Assembly (NCBI GenBank): GCA_029964075.1
Contig: CM057149.1
Coordinates: 36,538,900-36,602,899 of the forward strand
Source of the DNA: Patiria pectinifera
Lineage: Eukaryota; Echinodermata; Asteroidea; Valvatida; Asterinidae
Direction of reading: 5' to 3'
DNA: 64,000 nt
The position numbers and the translations under genes are program-made. Below are positions 27,301 to 42,300 of this stretch, piece after piece. Each line of letters opens with the position of its first letter. Position 1 is the stretch's first letter. The notes under the pieces are model-generated. The model saw nothing but the letters and a program-made list of their open reading frames with translations. It did no database searches and was not told the origin of the DNA.

Positions 27301-30300
27301 AACCTGCAAATGCAAATTAAAAAAAAAATTAATAATTTGCAAAATATGAAACAAATTGTATAGAAGGAATGCATGTTTGCATGTGTTTGGCCCATCACTG
27401 CTGTTACTTGCAAACAGCTGTTACACAAAAGTTTGACATGCGTACACTTGATGCTAGTTGTTGGAACATGCTCTTTTTATTTGGTCTTTTTTATGCTTTA
27501 ACTTCCACTGTCCACCTCAAACTGTAATGCATGATCTGCACTGCTGAAACTCAAATGAGTTGAGATAACAATAACCATGGGCCTTATGCACGAGTTGACC
27601 ATTTTGTCGAGATCCCTGAATGTATTTCATTATTGTTAACTGTTGAATGGGATGGCGCCAGACTATTTATGCAGGCACAATGCAGCCTTATTTTACTCTC
27701 ATTTTTTTTTCCAATCTGGCTTTAAACATCAGGGAATGTTTAATTATAAATTTCAAATTATTCATTGAAGCAGACTGGAATTAATTAGTAATCAACTTGC
27801 TTTCATTTCTCTTCGCAAGTTCCGAAAATGAAGATTTTACCTCACTTTCAATTCAATATGGCCGACTCGTGCATAAGGCCCATTGGGTGCGCTCATGTTC
27901 AGTCACCACACCTTTAAACCCAGAGCCAAGAGATCCTTTGCATTCAGCAGCCTTCTTTAGCGTTTTTTAATTATTTTAATTGCGTAAAATATAATGTACA
28001 AGAGGTCTCATGCGTATCCCTGTAGAACAAAAACACACACTTTAAAGACGGCTTCAATGCAAAAGATCTGCATATTGTTTCCCTTATGAACTCCATTTGA
28101 TAGTATTGGCACATCCAACGGATTGGTAATAAACTACCGCGTGAGCCTTCAAGATATTCAGTGGAGTACTTACTTCTCAAGTAGCTTGAGGTACTGCGGA
28201 AGGAGTCGTTTGATGGGAAGATCTTCGGATCTTGTGAAGAGTATAGGCAAATCAATGATCCTCATTTGCTGGGGAATTTGAAATATAATAGAGCTTAGTA
28301 AGTGTAGGTGCATCTGTGTCATTCTGAATAAATACTTCCTTCTGCTAAAAAGAACTTTTCAGTGACCTAACAACAAGCTCCCAGTCAGATGTCGTCAACT
28401 CTCTGGATATCTAGGCCCTTGCTGGTAGAAATACTTGATGTTGATTCAAGTTGTGGACTCAATCCACTCACATAAAGGCAGTTTCAGTGGATTATTTCAA
28501 TAAAGAGTTTTGCCCGTCACTGTAGCTCAGTGCAGACTGAGGGCTTTCAAGAATAAATTCATATACTCAGGCGGAACGTGAACCAAAGACCGCCTGCTTT
28601 ATTACTATTACAGAGATCTGAAACACTCGACCATCCAGCTCCCCAGGGTCGGTTGGCTGGTTCGAATCTGAGACAGCAGTTCGTACAGCAATATAGCAAG
28701 TTAATGATTTGGTGTACACTTCCAAGCCTTTTGCACAAACAAGCCAACGTGCCTAAATACCCCATAGCGCCCTCTATATTTCCTTAATGGAGTCCACTAT
28801 AAAATGACCAAACAGATCTCTGCATCCATTGATGGCACCTATACACGGATGTTGCAGCTGTACAGAACGTTTCTTGGCAACAACATCTCCCTAACTCTGT
28901 TCTGTATGGTGCCCTTCCCCCTATCTCCACCACCATCAGACAGCGTCGCCTTCGGCTAGCCGGTCACGTTTATCGACATAATGAGCCAGCTAGTCAAGTT
29001 CTCCTCTGGAATCCTGAAGCCCCTCGACGAAAAGGTCGTCCCAACATGACCCTGAAAACATCCATCGAGCTAGAAACTGGTCTGAGTGGTCCATCTCTTT
29101 CCAACACTATGCTCGACAGGGACAGTTGGGCCCAACTCATCAAGTCATCATGAAAATGAATGAATGAAGAAGAAGATGAATGGCAAAGCTCAACCCTTAC
29201 CCCGTTAGGACTGATGAAGGGGTTGATTTCCCTCACAGTCACCACCAGTGCCATGATCTTGCACAGCCATTCAGGGTCCACAAAGTACATCTCTTTCAGC
29301 TGCTGGACAGGGTCGTTATAATGTAGCAACACTCCTGTCTCGTGGAGGAATCGTACAGCCTGAAAAGAAATTTACGAAAAATTGAGACTTCTGGCATTTG
29401 AAACTTTACTCTACAGGTATGTAAGGGGTAGAGTGTTTTAAAAATCCAGCCAAATTATTTAAGATAAGTTGCGGTCAGCCCTTGAAATCAGTACAATCTG
29501 GTTCCTACCCTAGCAAGGTTCCCATCTATACTCCAGGGTGGAGAGACAAAATCGTAGTAAAGCACCTTGCCAAAGAACATAAGTACCACGTTTCATTGGA
29601 CTGGTTGGAACCTATGTACAATCACACTGAGTTGGTCACCGTTACATTGTCAAACATTTTCTTGTAACAATTTTTCTCAGGTTTTTGGATTTCATTTTTT
29701 GTTATTTTTACTCACTGTGAAGCGCTTTGAGCGTCATTTTGACAGAGTTTGGCATGACTCCACATGTCCATTCTAACTTACTAACCTGAGAGAGTTCATC
29801 ACTGTCTAACTGCAGGGAGTGTTCTCGTACCAGCTGCAGTAACCGTCTTCTCATCATCACCGGCGCTTCCTTATTCTCCTTCATCCTCCTTGCTTCCTCC
29901 TTCAGTAACTCCTCAAGACGCTGATGGAGACAAGAAAAACCCCGAGAATATCTTGTAGGACTTGTACTGATAGACTTGAAGCATTAATACCCCCAATAGA
30001 CCTTTATCATGTTAATAATAATAATAATAGTGGATATTTATAAAGCGCACGTATCCACCAGGACTGGTGCTCGAGGCGCTACATCATTATTACCCCTGCT
30101 CATTGGGCACATGAAACGATCCAAATACCATCTCAGCTCCCTGGGGAGTATACAGCTTGATGCAGCCTGTTAGGCGCAAGGAAGCTAATTCAATCACAAT
30201 AACCATCTCTGCCCTCACAGGTACCCATTTACTCCTGGGTGGAGAGAAGCAATGAGTGACAAAGTGCCTTGCCCAAGGGCACACGCACCATGACCCCGCC

Positions 30301-33300
30301 AGGATTCGAACCCACAACCTGCAGCTTTACCCGCAGACCACGAATCAGTGGCCTTAACCACGAGGCCACAGCACTCCATGTTGCAGCTGTCTTGATTTTT
30401 TCTCATTCAAATCAACGTAACCAAAGTGAGGCTGGAAGGAAAAATAGTCTGGTTTCTTTTTGCTCACAAAACATTATCATTCAGTACTGTTATTGGATAC
30501 AGGGAACATGACTGCAATGGTGGCAGCATGAAAAATGCCTATTGGGTACAAAGAGCAAGTTGGCAGAGAATGATGGAGGAGACATTTGTGAACACATTGC
30601 AGACAGTGCCTTCAGGCAACGATGAGGCAGGGATTTTAACGTTCAGAACAAAAATGAGTTGTTCATACTTTGCACGAGCATGTGACCCTATGTATTTTTG
30701 TGGACTGCCCTTACGTGGTACTTGCACAAAGGGAACAACTGTATCCTGTTAATTGGTCTTTGTCTAATGGTATCCCAGAAAAGAAATTTGAAATGCGAGG
30801 GAGAAAAGAAGAACAATGCAAATACCCCACAAACCCCATCTGTAAGGTTTCATGTGTATGTAGTGTGTCTCTTCCAATGGAGCAATGACAACGTGGGGAC
30901 ATAAGTTGACCTACCTGGTAACTGTAGGGAATCATCTGGCCCAAGACTGCTTGACCTTTAATCTTGCAACTGTGCACGAGAGAAAAAGAAGCTATCATCA
31001 TTGCACAGAACATGTGTCTTGGTCCCAAGTATCAAACAGTAAACCGCCTTCTTTTTGGTTCGGGTGGGAGTGGTTTCTGTTTGTGATGCTGAAATGCAGT
31101 TCCAGTTGTGGCTGTCCCTTTTAAAGGTACATAGGATCATTTGCATTTTGTGAGTTTTTTGTTTTTGTTTTTGAAGCAACAAAATCGCTCAAAATCTTAA
31201 GAAGAGTAAATTACAACTGGGCTGCCCCTTTTAAAGGTACATAGGATCATTTGCATTTTGTGAGTTTTTTGTTTTTGTTTTTGAAGCAACAAAATCGCTC
31301 AAATTTCTTAAGAAGAGTAAATTACAACTAACTTATAGAAGTTTCAGCTCAGTGGATACCACACATTTTGAGAACACTTACAAAAAACGTTTGTACAATT
31401 TGTGGATCTCATAACTGAATCGTGTTGCTAACGCACGAAAAAAATGTGTCTAGGTGCACATTTTCTTAAACCACCTTCGATGATTATTTTCTTCCGAGCG
31501 ATACCATTTCAGACTGAATAATTTCACACCGTATTTAGTACCAGTCCTATCTTCACTTCTATAAGTGCTATCTTATCTTCTATCTTCAGATTTTCTCTTT
31601 AACCCATTACCACCTGTACTACATTGTACCACATTGTATTACATTGTATTACATTGTATTACATTGTATTACATTGTATTACATTGTGTTACATTGTGTT
31701 ACATTGTATTTCATTGTGTTACATTGTATTACATTGTGTTACATTGTGTAAATTCATTCAAGAATCAATAAAACCATAGAGTGCTCCAGTGATTTTGGGC
31801 GCTACAGTGAGTAATAGGCAGGGCGGTTTCAGACACTACATTGACTAAAAGGTCCAATCGGTAGGTTTGTTTCTGGTGAATTACAAATATTCAAAAGAAC
31901 ACACATCAGTGTGAACACCTTACGTCTCGACAATTTCCACGATGAGTCGGCGCAAGGCTTCTAGACCTTCGTTCTCGCTGGTACAACTGACAGCTCGGAA
32001 ACCCATGATTTCTGGGAAGCCTGGTGATTGGCAGATACTCCGCACTCTCATCTCCATATCACTGATGAACTCTTCTTCCTGGCCTGTCAAGAAAGGAAGG
32101 TCGAGGACATTTATTGATAACAAAGACCTTAGACCAATTTCCTGAAGGTGCTTAGTTGAAGAAAAGAAGACCCAAGTCAATTTTGTTGGTAAGCAACAGT
32201 CAGCTGAGAAGCATTGTCGTTAGTCAGCTGAGAAGTAGTTTCTGTCAGTATACAAAATGTGAAATTTTGACTTGTTTCAGTTTACATGTACAATCAGCAA
32301 ACGTTGTTGTTTGAACAGAAATGAACATTTTAGCAGATGACAAACTTGGCTTCCTTTACCCATTTCAATGTTCCATAATTTCATTGACAAATGTCTCTCA
32401 AATCTAGTGAAGACAGTGACATGCTAAATTTATCTGGTTTTTAAGAGGACGTCATCTTATTAAGAATTTTTTTTTAAAATCTTTTTAAAAGTAAACAAAA
32501 CTGCTCAAAATATACAGAGTTTATCAGATGTATGAGGAATTACACAACTTGTGTAAATTTTGATTAACCTCTTTTTATTTTTACAACCCATAAAAAAAAA
32601 CCACAATTTGAAAAAAGGAAGTTAAAAAAAAAAAACATTATATAAAAATATATCTTATTTCTTATAGTTGTTTCTTTCGAGGCAATACTAACCTTTGGGT
32701 ATCTTATCCTTGTGGGTTCCTACCACCACCACTGGACAGGATGGAGCCAGGGCTTGGATGGTCAGCAGCCACGGCCGTAATGTCTTGACCTCATCGGGAC
32801 CTTTGCTAATATCGTACACTACCTGTGACAAGTTACAAATTCAGTTCACAATCAGGTTTGGTGTAGAAACAAAAATCAAAATCCATGATCGGTTTCTCCT
32901 TGATTTACAAATTTATGCACAATACAGACCATTTACTGTCACTGTACAACGACAGAGGACCCCTTCAATGTGGTATGATATCTGCACTAATAAACAGAAG
33001 GTCATGGGTTCGAGTCCCATGAGTAAGCCTGTGATTTTTTCTCTCTCAGACAGCACTGCGTGTACAGTGCTTATGAAGTTGCATTGATGAAGGGCAAAAC
33101 CGAATATTGAATTCACATGCTCCTCTATGCAAAATTCAATTATATAAAATAGTGGTAAGGTCAAAAGTCATTTCTGGTGTTTTCCTACTTATATAAGGTA
33201 ACTTTTCAGGGCATTCGTTGTTCTATAAGTGGGAATGGAAAAACAAATGCAAATATTAAGAGAAACAAATTCAGACAGAAACTAGTGATTTTGTTGTCAT

Positions 33301-36300
33301 GAACACCAGTAAAAATGTGGCAATGAAGGTCCATTTTTGAGAGTTGAATCTGGTACACATACTTCTGTGCACAATACTGAACGACCACTTTACCAAACAG
33401 TTATATGGATGTATGGCATTCCATTGTATCAAGGTAAAAATAGCAGATTGCTTCAGTCAAAGTGGGGATGGGGTGGGTTGGGTGAGGTGGTTGGGTTGGG
33501 TAGGGGTGGAGGATGGGGGTGGGGGGAGGTGGGAGGGTGTCAAGTGGGGTTTGTAGGTGTGAGAGTATTTATTTTTTTACCAGGAAGAGAGCTCGTCCCG
33601 TCAGGAAGCATGGATGCATGCTGTAGAAATCCTCCTGCCCAGCGAAGTCCCAGGTATTCAGGGTGAAATCCACGGTCTTCCTGTTACACCTCACCGGTAT
33701 CCTGTAGTCAAGGAATAAGACATCCAAATCTCATTCATTGGTTCCAACTTCAGCCAGCGAATGGACTCCGCGCACAACTACCCCCTCGCTTGGTTACAAA
33801 GAGAGAGTTCGGAGGGACTCGAATGCATTGCTGCCAATGCCTAGCACTCACGCAAAGATGAAACTGGTATGTGCCCATTCAGGAGAAAATTAAGCGTGCT
33901 TACTTTGCGCCATACATGCCTTAACCAGTGTGTACCCACACTGTGTCTCTCCCACAGTATGAACTACCATATATATGTTTTACGTACATCTCCAAGGAAC
34001 TACCAACTTTGGATAAATCGGGATGTACATTTTTAATCAGCATTTTGTATGGATAACCGTTTTGCTGAATTAGAAACATTCACTTCCAATAGAATACTTC
34101 AATGGCCTCTTTGGACATCAAGAACAGTGAACCCAAAACCTTTCATGTACACCTTCACCGGGATACCAACTATTGAAAGATTTTGATGTATTTTCGACCA
34201 GAATTCTTCATTGAATGCTACTAATTTGGATTAAATTTGAAACGTTTTCAAAATCCCCCAGATAAACTGACTACGTGCCTTATAAATAATTTAAAGTTGA
34301 ACAAAGAAATTAACTGCAGCAGGGTTTGAACCTACGACTTCTGGATTGCCGTTCCGGTGCTCTACCAACTCAGCTATCCAGCCCAATGGTGGTGGTTCCC
34401 CACTCTGTCAATGGTCTTTGTTCAAGGGGCGCTAGTCAGAAGCCATAAACTGATACATGCCATGAGGCAAGGGATGATGTCCTAAGTCACGATGCTAGCA
34501 ACATTAGCAATGCTGCAAACCCAAAAAATAGCAAACAGGGATCACTCAAATAAATTGAGAATAGACTTACTTCCAGTCGGACACTTTGATTCCAACTGTT
34601 GCTACGTTGGCTTCCTTCTTACTTCTCCTCAGCTTCTGTAGTCTGGCCAACAGTGTGGACTTGCCCCTGCCTCCATACCCGACAAGCATCAGCTTCATGC
34701 GATAGTAGGGAACAGACTAGCCATTTGGAGAAAGGGGAAAATAACATGATGGATGAGCTTTGGTAAGATTGTTTTGGTGTCATGCTTTAAGAGGGTTTGA
34801 AACTCATATTGTGAGTTAAAAGGATATATTTTCAGTATTCCCCAACAGTTTTCTCAAAGATACCAAGCACATTATAAAGCTATAAGCTTGCCGAACCCAT
34901 TAGAAACTAGTGTGGCAAGTGAGAGTTGGTTGAGGACATTGGACTTGTGGTCTGCTGATAAAGCTGCGGGTTGTGGGTTCAAGTCCAGCCTGGGGTCATT
35001 GTGCGTGTGCCCTTGGGCAAGGCACTTTGTCACTCATTGCTTCTCTCCAACCAGGAGTAAATGGGTACCTGTGAGGCCAGAGACGGTTTATATTGTGATT
35101 GTTTTTAGCTGCTTTGCGTCGAAATGGCAGCATCGAGCTGTAAACTCCCCAGGGAGCTGAGATGGTGTTAGGAATGTTTCATGGGCCCAATGAGCAGGGG
35201 TAATAATGATGAAGCGCCTTGAGCATCAGCTCTGGCGGATACGTGCGCTTTATAAATACCCACTGTTATATTATTGTTGTTTCTACTCCTTCATGAATCG
35301 ATATAATCATACAGGCGCGGTCTTTTGTCTCTTGGATGATTGTACCTGTTTGAGTTTCTGATTCAGGAAGCCAATGATGTCTTTGGTACGGCCTTTGAGG
35401 ATGGAAGGGTCGAGGTCCAACTTGAGACCATCCAGAGGAAGCTAAATAGGACATAGAGGCAAAAGAGAAAAATAAATAGCAAAAACAAGTCAGAATCTTA
35501 TGAATATGATGCAACACACACCCATCTCAGACTGCGATTCCAGAGATGTGACTAAATCATTTCAACGTTTGAAACGATTCGGGCGATTCACAATCAGTGC
35601 GCCACCAAGAGTTTGCCATGGAGAGTCCATTATTCAAGTTTACTGTTGACAACACACGGCCCATTTGAATGAGTGTCAGTAGACAACTTGAGCTAATTTG
35701 TTATAGATTGGGGCATAGCGTTCAGCCGCCTTACAAAAAACACCATATTGATAAAAAGAAAAGAAAAGGGCAAACAGATACTCGAATCATACGCTTACGA
35801 AACTACTGACTGGAAAAACTAACAATTTCAAATGTCCCGCGCTGCGAATTTGTCGACCATCTCTCACAATGCACTGGGAAAATTGAACTCTCCGTGGCAA
35901 AGTCTTGGTGGCGCACTGCATTGTGAATTGCCGAAATTATGGGCCAATATATACCTAAAAGATTGACTGTTGCAGTTGTTCAAAAGGACCCTAGAGTCCA
36001 GTCAATGGCAAGGTAGTTTTTAAACAAAATTACCCTACTTACACCTATTTCTGCCTTGGGTCGTCTTGAGTCACTGTGAATACATTTTGGTCCAGAGCGT
36101 CTCAGGAACGCCATGTTTAAAATGGGTTTAAATAGGTCTCTCTCAAAGATGACCATCTCTGTAGAACTGCAACTGCGTATTTTATGCAATCAAGCACGCA
36201 TTGGGCAGTGTTAAAAATGTTCCAAATGCGCGCGCTTGTTGCTCGAAATGTGTTCGACATACGACGCAGCCAATGCGCATTATGCAAGTTGACGCTCAAA

Positions 36301-39300
36301 ATGCCGATGCACGTGGCTGGTCTGTAGGAAATGACGTCATTTGAGAGAGACCTATTCCTAAATTATCATAATGTACATTTGAATAACAGCCAACTCATCA
36401 GCCAGACAGCCATTAAATTAAGTTCCAATTTTTTTTAAAAGGATTCTTTAGCGCGAATGCCTTTTCATTTTCCGATATGAATTTACTACTTCGCGAAACC
36501 TTGAATATCTCTTTAGAAAACTACAGGAAGAAGACAATGGAGAAATATCTAGTTTTAGAGGGAGGAAAACCCCAGATGAATGTTCTAGGGAAAACCTGGG
36601 GAATCAAGTAGGGACCGAAACCCAATCCACATGTTGGCCCAGACGGGATTCGAACCCGGGTCAAAGCAGTGGAAGGCGAGGAAAGTATCGCTATGCCAAC
36701 CTGACTCCCATCTTTCTCAAAGACAAGATTATACGTCCCCCCAAACTATCCGAGCTTACCTCCCACAGCCTTGAAAGTCTACCCAGTTCGTCAGGAATAC
36801 AGGGGATCTTGACATTGTAGCTGATGTCTAGGGACGTTAATGTGGATATATGGCCCACCTCCTTGGGAACCTGTTGGCATGACAACCCAAAAACCCAATC
36901 AGACACAGATATCAAACAAGAAGGAAAAACAGACTAAAAGTAATGAAAATGCACTTTATTGGCCTTATGCATGAGTTGACAATATTGAACTGAAAGTGAG
37001 GTAAAATCTTCATTTTTGGCACTTGCGAAAAGAAATGAAAGCAAGCAAATTACTCATTAATTTAAGTCTACTTCATTGAATAATTTACCATTTGTAATTA
37101 AACATTCCGTGATGTTTTAAGCCAGATTAAAAAAAAAATGACAGTAAAATAAGGCTGCATAAATAGTCCGGCGCCATCCCAATCAACCATTAACAATTTA
37201 TGAAATACATTCAGGGAACTCAACAAAAATGGCTAACTCGTGCATCAGGGCCATTGCAAATCAATTTGACCATCCGATTCTGTTTGGCCCTTTCGTCACT
37301 TGCGTCAAATTTCTTTTATTTTTAGATCTTACACCACTGTCTTAAAATTATATTTAGGAAGGATTACTGTAAAGGATTCTTGAAGCAGCTTAATGTCTCA
37401 GAAATAAATACCGATTACGAGTGCAGTGTCTTATATCACTGCTGAACTACAAAGGAGAATGAGCCCAAGTCGTGTACAAATCTTATGGCACATATTGAGA
37501 CAGAGTTTAAGTCCAAACAATAAGGTCCTAGTAAAACATGACTGGGTGTGTATGTGTGTGTTTACAATTTGATCGGTGATAGAAGCAGTTGTAACCTAAA
37601 AATCTGAAGAACAAAAAATCCTTTGAAGCTTGTTACCTGAGACAGTTGATTGTTGTTCAGTCCAAGGCGTTCCAGTTTTTGCCAAGAGCGGATGTTGTCA
37701 CTTAGATCAAGCTATGACATTGCAAGCAAATAAAAATAAAGTGGTTAAGAAAAGAAGCAAAGATTGACAAATTAATACAAGTTTTTTTCTTTCACACATG
37801 AAAACAAAAATGAGAAAGTTCAGTAGGATAATTCTTTAACAAATTCCACACTAGTGATCCCCGTTTGCTTTTCCTTGGTTTGCAGTATTGCTGATGTTGC
37901 TAGCATTGTGAATTTGGCAAGTTCCTGGCTACATGGCAAACTGGTTTATGGCTTCTGAGTTGCGCCCCTTGAACAGGGACGGTGAAAAGATGAAGAACTG
38001 CCAACATAGGGCTGGATAGCTCAGTTGGTAGCTCAGTTGGTAGAGCACCGGAACAGCAATCCAAAGTTCACAGGTTCAAACCCCACTCCAGTGAATTTCT
38101 TTGTTCAACTTTACAATCCCAACTTGACTAAACTTAAAATTCAATATGTCAGGTAACAAAGTAAAATATAAATTTAACCCTCGAAGTCAAGGTCCCAAAT
38201 TCACAGAGCTGCTCTAATTAGTCTTGGACATTAGCAACAACTTGAATAAAGGCTAAGGTGTACGACTCACCTTCTTGATCTTATTGTGCCCAAGTTGAAT
38301 TTCACGCAAACCTTGACTCTTCCATTCTTTTGGAGGGGGGACACCAGTCAAGCCATTGTTGCTCAAATCAATGCTCCTCAACCTGTGAGACACATTAATA
38401 AAATCATTAGACCTTCAACTTGTTAAGATTTCTGTTGGGGATAGGTAAAATTACGTCCTCAAATGAAGCAATTTTGTAAATGGAGGAAATCAGGGGTTTA
38501 GTACCTTTGAAAAGAGATGAAATGAGGGGGAAAAAGCCAAACATTTTCAAACACTGGAAATCCCGAAAATGAGTTAAGAGAGCAGACCTACAAATCAACT
38601 CCCGTATTACTCTCCAAGGTGTCTGAGACACCCATCAAATTATGGCATATTTCACCATTTTTCATTTTCTGTTCATTTTTGGCGGTTAACTGATAACTTT
38701 TGGCAAAAAATTCCATCCAAAGATGATCACCCCTAAAAGCAATCCTGAAGCCCATCGAAAATGGACGCCTACGCTCCATTGCAAAATAAAGCCATTTTAG
38801 GGCCTAATTTCATCCAAATTTCACAGAAATATGAGCTTGCAGTCCTCTACACGGCATCCATTCTTATTTGTACATATCCTCAAGTTCACAGGCCTCAAAA
38901 TGCTCTATCTAATACCTGAGGATTTGAGGGCAGGCAAATTGTGATTTGGTAGGCATAGGCAATTCTGGGCCTATTTACAGATCTGCACCCTTTGGGGGCA
39001 GTGTGCCCACTGTCTGGCACTTGGTGGCGCTGTCACGATATGTAATTGTTCATGTATATTTCATATTTTGGAATCCTGGGATGAATTTGAGGAACTGCTT
39101 ACCATGGTAATTGTAGGATCATTTTGGGGATGTAGTAAGGCTCGGGTAGCGCCAAGTTGTTGACGGCCATCTTGAGCGTCGTCAGGGAGCAGAGCAACTC
39201 TCCCAGTTCCTCGGGTAGACTCTCTGGAGAAGTGAAATCACGACAGGACGTCAAGGTCGAATGTGGTGCATTCTGGGAATGCTCATCAGATAATAATCTT

Positions 39301-42300
39301 GCAAAAAGACCTAAATATTTTTCAAAAACCATCTTTTCATTTAAATCTCAGAACTGAGTTGGCAATTTTTTTGGGGGGGGGGGGAGGAGCAAGTTGCAAC
39401 TTGTTCTCTTGTTTTGGCAGAGTTTGAAATGAAAGGCATATCTAGGATCATTTGCGTTTCGTACATTTTGTTTGTTTCCAATAATAACACCACTTAAAAT
39501 CCAAAGAAGAATGTTCAAAACCTAACTCGTTAAAGTTTCAGCTCAGTGGATATTACACTTTTCGAGAAAACTGTGAAAAACCATGCACAACCTTTTGGTC
39601 ACGAAATTTGTCAATAGCACTCTTTATTTCTAGAGATCAGTCAATCGACTGATCATTGGAAATCCCCAAATTTCTTGATTTCTTCTCAATTACAGCAAGC
39701 CAGACGGAGTAATTTCAGGGGGTGTTTAGTATAATACAATGTTTAACTCAAGCGAGCTTTTTTACAAAAATTAAATAGGTTACTTTTAGATAAATGCAAA
39801 TGATCCTATATGCCTTTAACACAGGACCAGTTCTCTCTATAAACTCTACAAACTCAGGGGTGCATTTTGGCAGTCGTAACCCAAGAAATGGTTCGATTGT
39901 TTCTCTTTGGTAATTGTTTTGGGGATTTAAATACTACATCATCATGCTTAATTCTTACCAAATGAATATTGCCAAAGAAATTCACCAACAAGAAACGAAC
40001 CAATTCTTGGTTATGACTGCCAAAACGCACCCCTGATGAACTTACTGAGTTGATTGCATGACACGTTGAGGTAGTCCAGAGAGTTGCAATGCCACATGCA
40101 TTCTGGTGGGATGTGTGACAGCTCATTATGAGACAAGTCCAAGGTTTGAAGCCTAGTCAGCTCTACTGACATCGCCGGTAACTCCTTCAGATCGTTTCTG
40201 CAGACAACAAAGATTGTGAACACTGTGAAAGGAAAACCTCCTATTTGGTAAACAACAGTTTTCTCTCTGAGTGATATTTTTTTTTAAATTAGAATCACCA
40301 ACCACAAGGCCAAGGGCCACCCGACATGGTGGCTACTAACAAGATACAAAGAAGCAAGTAAAAAATGAAAAAAAGGAATCTGTTGATATTAATGTTATTA
40401 TCATTATTATTTATTCGGCCTTCAACAACAGGTACAAATTACAACATACATGAACAACATACAATTCCAAAATACACTAAAATTAGAGACAAAAACAACC
40501 CTATCAAAGTTGGCCAGGACTGACAAAAGTATAATGAAATACTTTGACTCCAAAGCCTGCCGATCCTAACTTGCACATATGCCAAACTGGCGAAAACCTT
40601 TTCCTTCTAGGTCACTGTAAAAATTTGTTTTCCCTGATTTTTTACGTTTTCCTCAAATTCCCTAAGTTTTTCCCATTTTTGTGTGTGTTTTTTCCCTCAA
40701 ATTCCTTTAGTTTTCCCTGATTTCTTTGGATTTTCCCCTCAAATTCCCTAGGGTTTGCCTGATTTGTATTTTTTTTCTAAAATTCCATGAGTTTTCCCTG
40801 ATTTTTTTGTTTTTCCCTCAAATTCCTTGAGTTTTCCCTGACTGGAAGAATGGAAACTCATTTTCAAGATTTTTCCTGATTACCAGAGTGGCTGGGAACC
40901 TAGACAATGGTAGTACGCGGGAAGAAGCTGGTATATAGATGAGGGAAGACAGCAAATCTAGGAGGCAGGCGAAGTTACGCCATGCAAGAACCTGAATGTA
41001 CCTACCTTGCTAGGGAGAGGGTAGCTAATGCCGGAGCATACTGTCCTAACCACATGGGGAATTCTTGAATGCAGTTATTGCTCAGGTTCAAGTCAATCAG
41101 TGTAAACGACACTTCAAGAGGTTCTTCACTCACGTCGTTGATCTGACATTAAATCAATAAAATAAAAACACATACGTATAGGGTCTGATCGTATGACCTC
41201 AAAGTACCCTGTGCCATCCAGTTTCCCCGTGATTAACCACCATAGCAGTAGGTTAGCAGTTGGTTTAGCAAGCACGTCGTGCATTGCAAACTAGACAGTC
41301 GGGCTTATTTTCACGTAAAATAACTGCACGTTGTTTATCAAATGGCATAATGGTCACTACCTGTGCCTTGTATGTCATAATCGTGCTGACCAACACTGGG
41401 TGTTGGCTCCGCGTTTTTCCTCACAGTTTTTGCCATCCATCACAGCTTTGAAGGCTTGCCTACTACAACTACTGCGCACGGCTCTATAAGATCCTTACCT
41501 ACTACAATGGCACTGCTGACTTTCCAGTACCCGGATGTAGGCCGGGTCACATGGGCGAGTGAGAGAGCCCTCTCCAGTTCGTTAGTGACTTTGTCATACA
41601 CACGCACTCACCACTGATTACAAACGCCCATTGGCTAAACATCCCATTTGCGTTAACTTCCGGTTCCATTCATGATATGCTACATCGTGTGGAGTACGTA
41701 TGGTTAAGTTGAGATGATGTCACACTAACGAACCGGATAGGGGAATTCAAGTTACTATTGACTTGGCAGAAATCAAAATCAGCTGTTCAACAGACTATGG
41801 ATTTATGCAGTAACATAAGGGAGTCATCTTTGTACTTCATCAAAAAGAATTGCAAGATATCACAATAAAAATGAATTTTCCACAATCAAGGGCCATAAAA
41901 TTACATCAAAAATGTAATTGTTACAATGTCTTCGGAGAGCATGATGTGAACAAAACAGGATTCGTAGAACAGACAGAATCGGAAGAAAAAATACACTGGG
42001 AAAAATTAACGATAAAAAATAAAATTGAAGTGATAACAATATGAACTTAAATAAATCTATGTAGTGCAGTTGGTGAGTTTTGATCAGGTAGCTTGAATCG
42101 ACCCTTATATGATAAACAGATAGCTTACCTTGTTCCCAGACATGTCTAGCGTCTGTAGCTTGCCGTTGCCAAACAGGTGCACAGGCAGGGTCTGAAACTG
42201 GTTGTTCCTCAGGTCCAGATGTTGAAGCCTAGGCAGCGCCTGTCATGCAAACAAAACACAGCAGTTAACTCAAAAATAGTCTACGGAAACAGTCTTTTCA

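Noticed and set aside
31616..31750. Leucine-rich protein from the 10-bp repeat frame
   Set aside because: The frame exists only because a 10-bp tandem repeat happens to lack stops; no gene context.
34308..34385. Possible tRNA gene on the minus strand
   Set aside because: The A and B boxes are good but the 3' end does not pair with the GGGCTGG acceptor arm. A second copy at 38010 shows it is a SINE head.
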